Made by a program: the position numbers and the translations under genes
Notes under the pieces: generated by a model
What the model was told of the DNA's origin: nothing
Database searches by the model: none
The model's input: only the letters and a program-made list of their open reading frames with translations
Shown: piece after piece, positions 54,780 to 63,789 of the stretch
How positions within the stretch are numbered: the first letter of the stretch is position 1
How the letters are laid out: each line of letters opens with the position of its first letter
Origin: Rhizobium sp. BT04
GTDB taxonomy: Bacteria; Pseudomonadota; Alphaproteobacteria; Rhizobiales; Rhizobiaceae
NCBI RefSeq assembly: GCF_030053135.1
Contig: NZ_CP125652.1
Location: 2,557,001 to 2,621,000 of the forward strand
Direction of reading: 5' to 3'
DNA length: 64,000 nt

Positions 54780-55097
54780 CTATAGTCCTACCGCCTTTCG
54801 CAGCGTCTCGTTTATCCGGCTTTGCCAGCCTTCGCCTTTCGCCTTGAAGGCATCGACGACTTCCGGATCAAGCCGAATGCTCACGGCGACCTTAGGGTTA
54901 TCGGACTTTGGCCGGCCGCCCAAGTTCTTCCTGATGGATTCGGCCAACTCAGGAAGAGCTTCGCTGAAGGGTTTAAGGCCAGCGATCTGCTCCTCGGTCA
55001 GTTCTGGGTTGTCAGGGTCGGATGCGATCATCTTCTGGATTTCAGCCTCTTCCTTAGGGGTTAAAGGCCGTTTCGAGGAATACTTGATAGTCATCAT
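54780..55097 (-). CDS. brnA: BrnA antitoxin
   Basis: This 105-aa protein is the BrnA family antitoxin: a disordered N-terminal half, then SDNPKVAVSIRLDPEVVDAFKAKGEGWQSRINETLRKAVGL, a ribbon-helix-helix for DNA binding and toxin neutralisation. Its ATG overlaps the end of the brnT reading frame. The system lies 230 bp outside the right end of the element, in chromosomal flank, and is therefore resident. Confidence 0.88.
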   Translation of the reverse strand: MMTIKYSSKRPLTPKEEAEIQKMIASDPDNPELTEEQIAGLKPFSEALPELAESIRKNLGGRPKSDNPKVAVSIRLDPEVVDAFKAKGEGWQSRINETLRKAVGL

Positions 55098-55338
55098 GCC
55101 TTCCTTTCCTTCGAGCTTGCGGGCCGCATAGAGATTACCGAGATGGCCTCGGAGCCAAGGGGGCGGAAGATCACAGCGATGACCATTGCCCGTTCAACTC
55201 TCCGATGGTTCTTTAGCGGTCGCCCTTTGCCGGTCCGACCTTGGAGTCGAGGAAGAACTCACGCGATAGATCAGCGAAGTCCAAGCCATGCTTGGCGATG
55301 TTGGTTTGGCGCTTCAGTTCATCCCAAGTGATCTTCAT
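55096..55338 (-). pseudogene. brnT: BrnT toxin, frameshifted
   Basis: ATG 55338 opens MKITWDELKRQTNIAKHGLDFADLSREFF, the start of a BrnT ribonuclease toxin. The frame then stops at a TAA near 55214 (...VGPAKGDR). The conserved C-terminal half (GRPLKNHRRVERAMVIAVIFRPLG...ISVISMRPASSKERKA) is in another frame, ending at the brnA start. A frame change of one or two bases in about 55215-55250 breaks the gene. brnA alone remains intact; this could also be a sequence error. Confidence 0.75.
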
Positions 55339-55610
55339 AGATTTTGTATATACGAAAACAATATGTGCCTCACAAGGGGTTTCTGCATATACGGAAACTA
55401 GTCATAATAACCGGCTTCATTTCGGCTGACATCGATTTCTCTTCCGATCGCCTTGCGCCTTCAAGGATCCCTTGGCTGTGAACATCCCCATTCAGGATGC
55501 ATTGTGCCGCCTTCCGTCGGTGCCACGCCAGCCTTTGAATAAACCGTCGCATGCAGTGGCACGCCCCTTGCACTGTTAACAATATGCCATCCCATCGGGA
55601 GTATTGTGTA

Positions 55611-55874
55611 ATGGAATGGGACACTTCGATCGAATTCGATCCAGTCATTCTTCTCTTTGAGGACCCCGACAGATTTTTCTCCGTCAGGACGGCCGTGGGG
55701 GCCGCCAACGCGCTCATGTACGAGTTCCCGTGCGACGACGGTAAGGAGTTCCTTGCTGCTATTGAAATCTGTCTGGACGTCGTGAAGGGCAACGCTGAAC
55801 CTGAGCAACTGAGGGCGGCGATTATTCGCGCCGCGGATGAAGCTGGCGTAACGGCCATCTCCGTTCTTCATTGA
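55611..55874 (+). CDS. DUF982 protein
   Basis: This 87-aa protein matches the DUF982 family of small rhizobial proteins: MEWDTSIEFDPVILLFEDPDRFFSVRTAVGAANALMYEFPCDDGKEFLAAIEICLDVVKGN. A conserved acidic pattern and a C-terminal helix follow. Function unknown. The ATG at 55611 is chosen because the family begins there; an upstream in-frame start exists. Confidence 0.85.
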   Translation: MEWDTSIEFDPVILLFEDPDRFFSVRTAVGAANALMYEFPCDDGKEFLAAIEICLDVVKGNAEPEQLRAAIIRAADEAGVTAISVLH

Positions 55875-56000
55875 GCTAGCAGAGCATCTCGCAGCGGCCG
55901 CTTGCTTCAAGTCGTCTGCTTCCCCGCATGCGGCGGGAGGAATGGAATGACCGATCTCGTCTTAAGATGGGCAGCAGGGCGCCTGACCTCCCGTATTGGC

Positions 56001-56522
56001 TCATGACACCTGACGATAGGCTCGTCGTCCGCGCCCAACGCGTCGTGCCCCCAATCCCAGCAGCACCGTCACGCCCCACCCACCGGCAAAACCAATCGCG
56101 CCCCAGACAAGACCGGCGAAACTGACAGGAACACCAGGCACGAAATCCCGCCAGGTATTGGCAAAAACGACGTCATCGGCATTGCCCAGCAACAGCACGA
56201 AGGGCTTGGCGACCGGGGCGGCGGTGCCGAGTTTCAGTTGCTGCGACAGCAGCGTTTCGTAGCGCGAGATCGTGCTCTGCATCGAGACGCCGCGGTCGCG
56301 CAGGAAATCGTCGGAGGATTGGGCATAGGCGGTAAGCGCCTGCTGGCGATCGAGATGATGGTCGGCCGCTTGCCGGTTGAAATCCTCGACGATGACACGC
56401 AATTCGTCGACCGCTCCGCCGATCCGCTGGCGGTATTGCTGGGCAAATTCCGGCGCCTGCGAAAACACCGTGCCGCCGGCAAGCCCGGCGACGATGGCGA
56501 TGATCCTTGCAATCGGTCCCAT
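56001..56522 (-). CDS. DUF2937 membrane protein
   Basis: This 173-aa membrane protein of the DUF2937 family has an N-terminal hydrophobic helix (RIIAIVAGLAGGTVFSQAPEF), a helical middle segment (YRQRIGGAVDELRVIVEDFNRQA) and a C-terminal membrane pair (FAGLVWGAIGFAGGWGVTVLLGLGA). The family occurs in alphaproteobacteria and has no known function. Confidence 0.82.
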   Translation of the reverse strand: MGPIARIIAIVAGLAGGTVFSQAPEFAQQYRQRIGGAVDELRVIVEDFNRQAADHHLDRQQALTAYAQSSDDFLRDRGVSMQSTISRYETLLSQQLKLGTAAPVAKPFVLLLGNADDVVFANTWRDFVPGVPVSFAGLVWGAIGFAGGWGVTVLLGLGARRVGRGRRAYRQVS

Positions 56523-56683
56523 GAGCGGTGCCTCCGTCTTTCCCCAGCGCTAACGATCCGCGGCCGCAAAGGTTTCTTCGTCGACACAATCGGTAACTCT
56601 ATGTGATTGAACCGACAGCGCTTCCGGCGAGTTGATCCCAGGACTAACTCAGAACAGGACCAACTCAGAAAGAGAGGCTCGTC

Positions 56684-56944
56684 ATGAAACAGTTCATCCT
56701 CGCCTGTACGCTCGCTGCGGCGTCCGTCTTCTCCGCAATGCCGTCAGAGGCGGCAAGTGTCACCATCACCACGGATAATGCACGCCCCTATTACGGCGAT
56801 TCGGAACGCCCCTATTACCGCCACCGTCCGTATAACCGCCACTATGGGATGTCGCAGCGCGTGTCGCGTGATTGCTTCACCAAAACGGAGAAGATCCGCC
56901 GCCATGGCCACACGGTCGTCCAGGAAACCCGGATCTGCCGATGA
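56684..56944 (+). CDS. Small secreted protein with a Tyr/Arg-rich mature part
   Basis: This 86-aa protein has a signal peptide (MKQFILACTLAAASVFSAMPSEAA) and a mature part rich in Tyr, Arg and His (RPYYGDSERPYYRHRPYNRHYG), ending in two cysteines (RDCFTKTEK, ETRICR). Similar short exported proteins are frequent in rhizobia; function unknown. AGAGAGGCTCGTC upstream provides the ribosome-binding site. An intrinsic terminator follows. Confidence 0.8.
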   Translation: MKQFILACTLAAASVFSAMPSEAASVTITTDNARPYYGDSERPYYRHRPYNRHYGMSQRVSRDCFTKTEKIRRHGHTVVQETRICR

Positions 56945-56961
56945 GGCAACCTGTGCAGGAT

Positions 56962-56991
56962 AGCCCGGCTGATTCAATCGGCCGGGCTTTT
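56962..56991 (+). terminator. Intrinsic terminator
   Basis: AGCCCGGC ... GCCGGGCT with a TTTT end directly after the small secreted protein gene. Confidence 0.85.
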
Positions 56992-57060
56992 ACCTGACCT
57001 TGCCATGAGGAACTTCGCAAGTTTAGCCGCGTTTATCGCGAAGAAACAGGAGTATTCATC

Positions 57061-57213
57061 ATGCGTATCAAGATGACTCTTTTGGCCATCGGCTATATTG
57101 CCATCAGCGCCGTGCTGCTCACCATCGCCTACCATCCGCAGGGGTCGGGCGCCATGCAGAAGACGGATCGTCTGGCCGGCTCGTCCTTCCTCGTCGAACG
57201 CTTCGCTGGTTGA
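57061..57213 (+). CDS. Small membrane or secreted peptide gene
   Basis: This 50-aa ORF follows a clear ACAGGAGTATTCATC ribosome-binding site. It encodes one hydrophobic helix (MTLLAIGYIAISAVLLTIAYH) with a short polar C-terminus. The gene is too small for most callers. It lies convergent to the BON gene. Function unknown. Confidence 0.7.
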   Translation: MRIKMTLLAIGYIAISAVLLTIAYHPQGSGAMQKTDRLAGSSFLVERFAG

Positions 57214-57285
57214 TCAACGGGCAGCCTCATAGGCGACGATATCGATATATTCGTGATCGGCAGCCCCGGAGCGGCCGCAGTCTGA

Positions 57286-57576
57286 TTAATGCGTGCCGTC
57301 GAGCGACGATCCGCCGAGCAGGATGCGATTCTGCACCGAATGCACACCCTCGACGGCCTTGGCGACCGCAGTCGCCCGTTCGATCTCACCGACCGTGCCG
57401 ACGGTGCCCGTCAGAACCACCTGATCTTCGTCCATCGTCACCTCGACATCCGCCGCATCGATACCGCCGGCGATCGCCAGCGCATTGGCGACAGCCGACT
57501 CGAGCAACGCGCGGTTGGCGATTTCCGTTTCTATTTCCGGTTCGAGCCCGTGAAATGTCTGTTCCTTGAAAACCAT
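57286..57576 (-). CDS. BON-domain protein
   Basis: This 96-aa protein has a BON domain (about residues 25-90: ESAVANALAIAGGIDAADVEVTMDEDQVVLTGTVGTVGEIERATAVAKAVEGVHSVQNRI). BON domains bind membranes or lipids. No signal peptide is seen from this start (ATG 57576), so it may be cytoplasmic. An upstream extension (to 57678) overlaps the next gene and is not used. Confidence 0.85.
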   Translation of the reverse strand: MVFKEQTFHGLEPEIETEIANRALLESAVANALAIAGGIDAADVEVTMDEDQVVLTGTVGTVGEIERATAVAKAVEGVHSVQNRILLGGSSLDGTH

Positions 57577-57634
57577 GATCCGTTTCTCCGTGAATCTGCC
57601 GAGGAAACGCCGACCGGTGCGGTTTGGTTCAACG

Positions 57635-58285
57635 CTACCACTGCACGCGATAGCGGAGGTTGACGCTGCCGGCCTCATCCGGTGAAAACGGATTGTTCAC
57701 CGAGGCATCGAGGTTGAGGTTCGGCAGGATGGCCTGGTTGACCCCCACCGTCGTCGAGAAGTCGCCGCCGACATTGCTGACGCCTGTGCCCGCCGACAGC
57801 GAGGTTCCCGTCCAGGGATAGATCAGCTTCAGCGCCTGCGACGCCGTCACCGAGGCCTGCCTGGTATCGACCGCGTCAAATTGGACACTGATGGACCGGC
57901 TCGATTGCATGTCGAGTGAATCGGACAGGATCCAGCTGCGTGAACGGCTGAGGGTCAGCGCGCCGCTGCCGCGCAGCGTATCGACACTGACTTTCGCGCC
58001 CCGCTGCGATTGGCCTGCCGGCGTGACACTCGTCCTGACGATCCGGCCCCAGAGCATGGCCTGACCGGAATCGGGCAGCAAGGCTCCGCCTTTGGTCGTG
58101 GCGAGCCCGATATCGGCGCCGGCGCTGGTTTCCCATTCCGCGGGCAGGCGAAAACCCATCGTCGCCTTGTAGGACCGGTCGGAAAGTTTTGCCGGCGACC
58201 AGATCAGCAGATCATCCGCCCTCGCAGCAGCAGTGAGTGACGGCAGGATCGACAAAAGAATGCAGGCTATTTTGAATATCGTCAT
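57635..58285 (-). CDS. Exported beta-rich protein, outer-membrane-like
   Basis: This 216-aa protein has a signal peptide (FKIACILLSILPSLTAAARADD). The remainder is a succession of short amphipathic strands with aromatic ends (SYKATMGFRLPAEWETSAGADIGLA... through SVNLRYRVQW), ending in Trp, as outer-membrane barrels do. No named family. It lies 59 bases upstream of the BON gene on the same strand. Confidence 0.7.
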   Translation of the reverse strand: MTIFKIACILLSILPSLTAAARADDLLIWSPAKLSDRSYKATMGFRLPAEWETSAGADIGLATTKGGALLPDSGQAMLWGRIVRTSVTPAGQSQRGAKVSVDTLRGSGALTLSRSRSWILSDSLDMQSSRSISVQFDAVDTRQASVTASQALKLIYPWTGTSLSAGTGVSNVGGDFSTTVGVNQAILPNLNLDASVNNPFSPDEAGSVNLRYRVQW

Positions 58286-58658
58286 GACATAAGAACGTGT
58301 TTTGATGTGACGTGGCTGCAGCAGCCAAAACCGAAGCGGCCGCGCACATAAAGCGCTCGTAGCGAACGCGATGAGGAATAACGGCCAAGCCGCTCATCCC
58401 GGTTTCATCCTCGATTTAATGTTTGCCGGAAGGCCGGCGGCACCGAGTGCCTGGGCGCCGCAGCACCCCGAATTGCCCATGCGGCCATCACCGACCGCCC
58501 GCGAAGCTCGATTCCTCGAGCAATGTCATAAGGGTCACATCCGCCGGCTGTTCTGTAAACCCCTCAGCGGTAGAAATCTGCTGCACCGCACACTTGCCGC
58601 CCCTTGCAAAGCCTAGTAGAGCCTGAGCCTACGAGAGAAATTTTTCGCGAAATTGCAT
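58286..58658. other. Intergenic region upstream of dxr
   Basis: This 373-bp region holds divergent promoters for dxr and the exported protein. Short open frames show nothing recognisable, and I see no RNA gene. Confidence 0.4.
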
Positions 58659-59849
58659 ATGATGACCGGCAAAACCGCGCCGCGGCGCCTTAGCATCTTC
58701 GGCTCGACCGGTTCGATCGGCCGGAACACGCTCAATGTCGTCGATCATCTGGGTGGGCGGGAGAACTTCGAAATTTCCGTGCTGACCGGCAACGGCAACG
58801 TCGAATTGCTGGCCCGGCAGGCCAAATTATCAGGCGCGCGGCTGGCGGTGACGGCAAATGACCGGCATTACCAATCACTGAAGACCGAACTTTCCGGCAG
58901 CGGCATCGCGGTTGCCTCGGGAAAATCCGGCCTGATGGAAGCGGCCGAACGCGAAGCCGACTGGGTGATGGCGGCAATCGTCGGCACCGCGGGCCTGGCG
59001 CCAACACTTGCAGCTGCGCGCCGCGGCGCCGATATCGCCCTTGCCAACAAGGAATGCCTGGTCTCGGCCGGCGATCTCTTCATCGCAGCCGTCCGCCAAG
59101 GCGGCGGCCGGCTGCTCCCCGTCGACAGCGAGCACAATGCGATTTTCCAGGTGCTGGAAGAGAACCAGCGCCACGCCATCGAGCGCGTCATCCTCACGGC
59201 ATCAGGCGGCCCCTTCCGCACCGCCTCGCTCAAAGAGATGGCGGATGTGACGGTGGAAACCGCGCGCGCCCACCCCAACTGGTCGATGGGATTGAAAATC
59301 TCGATCGACAGCGCCTCGATGTTCAACAAGGCGCTGGAAATGATCGAAGCCCGGCATCTGTTCGGCCTGACGCCCGAACAGATCGAAGTCATCTTCCATC
59401 CGCAATCGATCATCCATTCCATGGTCGGCTATACCGACGGGTCGGTGCTGGCCCAGCTCGGCGCGCCCGACATGCGCACGGCCATCGGCTATGCCCTGTC
59501 CTTTCCGCGCCGGCCGAACCTGCCGATCGAGCGGCTGGATTTCGCCAAGCTCGCCAGGCTGGATTTCGAGGCGCCGGACGAGGTGCGGTTTCCCGCGCTG
59601 CGGCTGGCGCGCCTGGCGATGACGCGCGGCGGCGTTCAGGGCGCCGTGTTGAACGGCGCCAAGGAAGTGGCGCTCGAAGCCTTCATCGAAGGGCGGCTGC
59701 CCTTCCTCGCCATGGCCGAAATCACCGAGAGGGTCATGGACTATCTGGCCGGCCTGCCGCCGGCAGCCGATATGGACGATGTCTTCGCCGCTGACAGGCA
59801 GGCGCGGCAAAGGGCCGGTGATCTGATGAAGCTCGCCGTCGCCGGGTGA
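58659..59849 (+). CDS. dxr: 1-deoxy-D-xylulose 5-phosphate reductoisomerase
   Basis: Dxr, 396 aa, converts DXP to MEP in the non-mevalonate isoprenoid pathway with NADPH and Mn/Mg. It shows the dinucleotide site GSTGSIGRNTL, ALANKECLVSAG, the metal-ligand region LLPVDSEHNAIFQ, the ASGGPFR flap, and MGLKISIDSASMFNKALEMIEA. All are in place. The start is ATG 58659 or 58662; a TTG at 58653 is also in frame. The gene stands alone. Confidence 0.95.
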   Translation: MMTGKTAPRRLSIFGSTGSIGRNTLNVVDHLGGRENFEISVLTGNGNVELLARQAKLSGARLAVTANDRHYQSLKTELSGSGIAVASGKSGLMEAAEREADWVMAAIVGTAGLAPTLAAARRGADIALANKECLVSAGDLFIAAVRQGGGRLLPVDSEHNAIFQVLEENQRHAIERVILTASGGPFRTASLKEMADVTVETARAHPNWSMGLKISIDSASMFNKALEMIEARHLFGLTPEQIEVIFHPQSIIHSMVGYTDGSVLAQLGAPDMRTAIGYALSFPRRPNLPIERLDFAKLARLDFEAPDEVRFPALRLARLAMTRGGVQGAVLNGAKEVALEAFIEGRLPFLAMAEITERVMDYLAGLPPAADMDDVFAADRQARQRAGDLMKLAVAG

Positions 59850-59885
59850 AGGTGGCGCCGACCGCCTGTCATCACCAGCGCGCGC

Positions 59886-60971
59886 TTATCGCAGCCGGTT
59901 GCCACCCTCATCGAACAATCGGCAATCCGATGGTTCGAACAGCAGGCTGACCTCTTTGCCCGCCGCGATGCTGATCGGTGACCGATGCTCGACGGTGAGC
60001 GACTGGCCATCGGCAAGCTGGCAATAAAGATACTGCGTTCCCCCGAGATACTCCGAAAAATCGACCCTGGCCGTCAGGCTGCCCGACGGCACGGATGCCA
60101 CCTTCAGATGCTCCGGCCGCAGACCGAGCGTCACCGCGGCGCCCACCGGCCTGTCTGCCGGCGGCAGGCCGCTTTCGATGCGTCGGCCGGCGACCTCCAC
60201 CAGGGCGCCCTCACCCCAACGGGCATTCAACAGGTTCATCCTCGGCGAGCCGATGAAACCCGCCACAAAGGTATTGGCGGGATCCTCGTAGATCTGCCGC
60301 GGCGTTCCGGCCTGTTCGACCCGGCCGTCGCGCAGCACGACGATCTTGTCGGCGAGCGTCATCGCCTCCGTCTGGTCGTGGGTGACATAGATCATCGTGT
60401 TGCCGAGCTCGCGGTGAAGGCGGGCGATCTCGATGCGCATCGACACGCGCAGTTCCGCATCGAGATTGGACAGCGGTTCGTCGAACAGGAAGACATCGGG
60501 CTTGCGCACGATCGCCCGGCCGATCGCCACACGCTGCCGCTGGCCGCCGGAAAGCTGGCCCGGCCGGCGGTCGAGAAGATGGTCGATCTTCAGGATGGCG
60601 GACGCGGCCTTCACCCGCGTCTCTATCTCGGCGGCATTGGTGCGCGCCATCTTCAGCCCGAAGGCCAGGTTGTCGCGCACGCTCATATGCGGATAGAGCG
60701 CGTAGGACTGGAAGACCATGGCGATGCCGCGTTCGGACGGATCGAGATCGGTGACCATCCGTCCCTTGATCTCGACCTCGCCGTCGGTCACGTCCTCAAG
60801 GCCGGCGATCATGCGAAGAAGCGTCGATTTTCCGCAGCCGGACGGGCCGACGAAGACGACGAATTCACCCTCCTCGATCGTCAGGTCGATGCCGTGGACC
60901 ACCTGCAGATTGCCATAGCTTTTTCGCACGTCCTGGAGCACGACGCTCTTGTTAGCCATACCGTTCGTCAT
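59886..60971 (-). CDS. Sugar ABC transporter ATP-binding protein (MalK/UgpC type)
   Basis: This ~361-aa ATPase of a CUT1-type sugar importer has Walker [17 protein letters not shown], the Q-loop [12 protein letters not shown], the signature [14 protein letters not shown], Walker [17 protein letters not shown] and the TOBE/regulatory domain from about residue 240 ([10 protein letters not shown]). It lies after the GH127 gene in the same operon. A start at 60959 is also possible. It powers the permease pair encoded upstream; the binding protein is not in the window. Confidence 0.92.
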   Translation of the reverse strand: MTNGMANKSVVLQDVRKSYGNLQVVHGIDLTIEEGEFVVFVGPSGCGKSTLLRMIAGLEDVTDGEVEIKGRMVTDLDPSERGIAMVFQSYALYPHMSVRDNLAFGLKMARTNAAEIETRVKAASAILKIDHLLDRRPGQLSGGQRQRVAIGRAIVRKPDVFLFDEPLSNLDAELRVSMRIEIARLHRELGNTMIYVTHDQTEAMTLADKIVVLRDGRVEQAGTPRQIYEDPANTFVAGFIGSPRMNLLNARWGEGALVEVAGRRIESGLPPADRPVGAAVTLGLRPEHLKVASVPSGSLTARVDFSEYLGGTQYLYCQLADGQSLTVEHRSPISIAAGKEVSLLFEPSDCRLFDEGGNRLR

Positions 60972-60982
60972 CCCCAAACGAC

Positions 60983-62905
60983 CTACTTGTCCGACTGGAC
61001 CCAGACGAGCATCTCCCCGGGCGCGCGGTTGTCCCAGAGATGATAGGGCACGAAACGCGCCGTAGCGACCTGCCGTTCGGCCGGAGCCTTGCGGTAGAGC
61101 GGCGTTCCCCAATTCGACGTCTCCTCGCGCTCGACCTTGAGATCGAGGGCGACCGCATCGTTGAGATCCTTCAGCACGACGGTTTCGGCGGCCGGCAGCT
61201 CGCGCGGCAGGACGATGGCGTTGAGATCGTCGCCATTGTCGGTCGTCTCGACGCAATAGACGAGCGGGCCGCGCATCAAGGCGACGCGGCCGGCATCCTG
61301 GCGCACTTTCGGATTGGCATATTGCGGGCGGAGCGCCAGCGGCAGGTAGAAGGCGACACGATCGCCGCTGACCCATTCGCGATCGATCCTGGCATATCCG
61401 TCGCGGATATTGGCATCGAGATCGAGCATCTCGCCATTGACGCTGAGGGTAGCACCCTCCGCCCAATCGGGAATGCGCAGCGACAGCGCGAATGTCGCCG
61501 GCTTCTCCAGCCTGGTGGTAAAGGCGATCGCACCGTCCCACGGATAATTGGTCACCTGCTCGAGTTCCACCACAGCGCCGTTGGCAAGCTTCAGCCGCGC
61601 GGTGCTCTCGCCATAGAGATGCACAGCGATTTCGTCATCGGCAACGGCATACATGTAGGAGCCGATCGAGGTTACCAGCCGGGCGATGTTCGGCGGGCAG
61701 CAGGGGCAATGATGCCATTTCCAGCGGTGGTGCTTGCCGGCGCTTTCGAGCGGATTGTCGTAGAAGAAAGTCTTGCCGTCTGTGGAAAGACCGGGCAGCG
61801 CGCCGTTATAAAGCGCCTGCTCCATGATATCGGCGTAGCGCCGGTCTGGACCGCGGCCGAGCATGCGGCTTGCCCAGAACACCAGGCCGACCGAGGCACA
61901 GGTCTCGGCATAGGCGGTGGCGTTCGGCAGATCGTAATAGTCGGTGAAACCTTCGTTGGACGCCGCCGGCCCGATGCCGCCGGTGATGTACATCTGCTTG
62001 GTGGTTAGATCGTCCCAGAGGGTTTCCAGCGCCGCCGTCAGGCTGTCGTCCTTATATTCGGTGGCGATGTCGGCCATGCCGGAATAGAGGTACATGGCGC
62101 GCACCGCGTGGCCGACGACCTTTGTCTGCGCGCGCACCGGCTGGTGCGCCTGGCCATATTCATAGGTCTTCTGATGGAAGTCGGCGGCGCTCCGGCCGTC
62201 GCGAGCGGCCTCGGCCGTGAAAAAGTGCGGCTCGGAGCCGCGTTCGTCGATGAAGTATTTCGACAGGTCGAGATATTTCTGCTCGCCCGTGACACGGGCG
62301 AGCTTGACCAGCGCCAGTTCGATTTCCTCATGGCCGCAATAACCGGGGATCTGGCCTTCGCCATGGCCGAAGATCTTGATCATGTAATCGGCAAAGCGGC
62401 ACATGATGTCGAGCAGTTTGCGCTTGCCGGTCGCCTGATAATAGGCGACCGCGGCCTCCATCAGATGGCCGGCGCAATAGAGCTCGTGATGGTCGCGCAG
62501 GTTGGTCCAGCGGCGGGCGGGCTCGACGCGCTGGAACCAGGCGTTCAGATAGCCGTCCTTGTCCTGCAGTCTCTCATACATGTCGATGATTTCGTCGGCG
62601 CGCGCCTCCAGCTTCGGATTCGGCCGGCGATAGAGCGAATAGGCGATGGTCTCGATCGACTTGCCGAGGTCGGAATCCCAGAACATCTGCGTCGTCCCGC
62701 CCCAGGGCTGAATGGGAATGACGACACCGGGGCTCGGCTGGTTGACGTCGATCGCCTTCAGCATGCCGGCCTCGACGCAGCGGTCGAGCAGGGTTTCGGC
62801 AGTGGAATTGCAGATGGCGTCCTGCCATTTGCCCCAGAAGCCGCCGAGCTCGACATCGGGAACGGCGACGGGACGAAACTGGCGGTCATTGGCTGATTTG
62901 GTCAT
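60983..62905 (-). CDS. GH127 beta-L-arabinofuranosidase (DUF1680)
   Basis: This ~640-aa cytoplasmic glycoside hydrolase of family GH127 cleaves terminal beta-L-arabinofuranose from plant-wall glycans. The zinc-cysteine site is visible in HHCPCCPPNIARL (adjacent Cys, about residue 400), with a catalytic-type Glu in CGHEEIELALVKLA and in GLVFWASRML-ETCASVG. Length fits. No signal peptide, so substrates enter through the ABC importer. The start is ATG 62905 (alternative 62929 overlaps the permease stop). It sits between the MalG-type permease and the ATPase. Confidence 0.88.
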   Translation of the reverse strand: MTKSANDRQFRPVAVPDVELGGFWGKWQDAICNSTAETLLDRCVEAGMLKAIDVNQPSPGVVIPIQPWGGTTQMFWDSDLGKSIETIAYSLYRRPNPKLEARADEIIDMYERLQDKDGYLNAWFQRVEPARRWTNLRDHHELYCAGHLMEAAVAYYQATGKRKLLDIMCRFADYMIKIFGHGEGQIPGYCGHEEIELALVKLARVTGEQKYLDLSKYFIDERGSEPHFFTAEAARDGRSAADFHQKTYEYGQAHQPVRAQTKVVGHAVRAMYLYSGMADIATEYKDDSLTAALETLWDDLTTKQMYITGGIGPAASNEGFTDYYDLPNATAYAETCASVGLVFWASRMLGRGPDRRYADIMEQALYNGALPGLSTDGKTFFYDNPLESAGKHHRWKWHHCPCCPPNIARLVTSIGSYMYAVADDEIAVHLYGESTARLKLANGAVVELEQVTNYPWDGAIAFTTRLEKPATFALSLRIPDWAEGATLSVNGEMLDLDANIRDGYARIDREWVSGDRVAFYLPLALRPQYANPKVRQDAGRVALMRGPLVYCVETTDNGDDLNAIVLPRELPAAETVVLKDLNDAVALDLKVEREETSNWGTPLYRKAPAERQVATARFVPYHLWDNRAPGEMLVWVQSDK

Positions 62906-62925
62906 GGGCTCGACTTTCTCTAGGA

Positions 62926-63789
62926 TCATTTCACCGCGCCGGCCATCAGCCCGCGCATGTAGTAGCGTTGCAGGAGCAGGAAGACGATCAGGCAGGGGAT
63001 CGTCATGACGACGACACCGGCCTGCACCGCTCCCCAGTTGATGGCGCCGAGCCGTCCGGCGCGAACCGCCGTCATCAGCACCGGCAAAGTGTATTTCTCG
63101 TTGCTGGAAAGCAGCACGAGGGCGGCCAGAAACTCGTTCCAGGCATTGAGGAAGGCAAAGATCGCCACCGTCGCGACGCCGGGAAGCACCAGCGGCAACA
63201 GAACCCGGACCAAGAGCCTGAGGTCGCGCGCGCCGTCGATGCGCGCGGCCTCTTCGATCTCCTTCGGCACCGCATCGAAGGCGTTGCGCATCATGAAGAC
63301 CGAGAAGGGCAATTGCAGCGTTACATAGACGAGCGTCAGCCCGAGCAGCGAGTTGTTGAGGCCGAGCTTTGCCAGGATGATGAAGAGCGGCGTCAGGATC
63401 GACTGGAACGGGATCATCAGCGTCGCGATGATCAGCACGAAGAGCGCATTCTTCATCGGGAAGCGATACCGCGAGAAACCGTAGCCGGCGAGCAGGCTGA
63501 CGGCGACGGTCAGCACCACGGTGGCGATCGAAACGAACAGCGAATTGATCATGTGCCGCCAGATGCCGGCGCCGAACGTATCGAGCAGCGCATAGGCATC
63601 GAAGCTGACGCCTGAGGTCGGCCATGGCGGCAGAGGCGGCAGGCTGGCCTCGGCGCCCGGCCGGAAGGAGGCGAGCAGCGTAATCACGAAGGGCGCGAGA
63701 AAGAAGATCGAGATGACGATGCCGGTGAGATGATAGGCCGATTTCGTCCGGATCGCCTTGCGGGCGCGACGTTCCCTTGAGGTGCTCAT
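62926..63789 (-). CDS. Sugar ABC transporter permease (MalG type)
   Basis: This 287-aa inner-membrane permease has six hydrophobic segments and the EAA motif (EIEEAARIDGARDLRLLVRVLLPL, about residues 180-205) that docks to the ATPase. The ATG overlaps the stop of the preceding permease as ATGA. Together they form the transmembrane channel of a CUT1 importer, probably for arabinose-containing oligosaccharides given the GH127 neighbour. Confidence 0.92.
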   Translation of the reverse strand: MSTSRERRARKAIRTKSAYHLTGIVISIFFLAPFVITLLASFRPGAEASLPPLPPWPTSGVSFDAYALLDTFGAGIWRHMINSLFVSIATVVLTVAVSLLAGYGFSRYRFPMKNALFVLIIATLMIPFQSILTPLFIILAKLGLNNSLLGLTLVYVTLQLPFSVFMMRNAFDAVPKEIEEAARIDGARDLRLLVRVLLPLVLPGVATVAIFAFLNAWNEFLAALVLLSSNEKYTLPVLMTAVRAGRLGAINWGAVQAGVVVMTIPCLIVFLLLQRYYMRGLMAGAVK

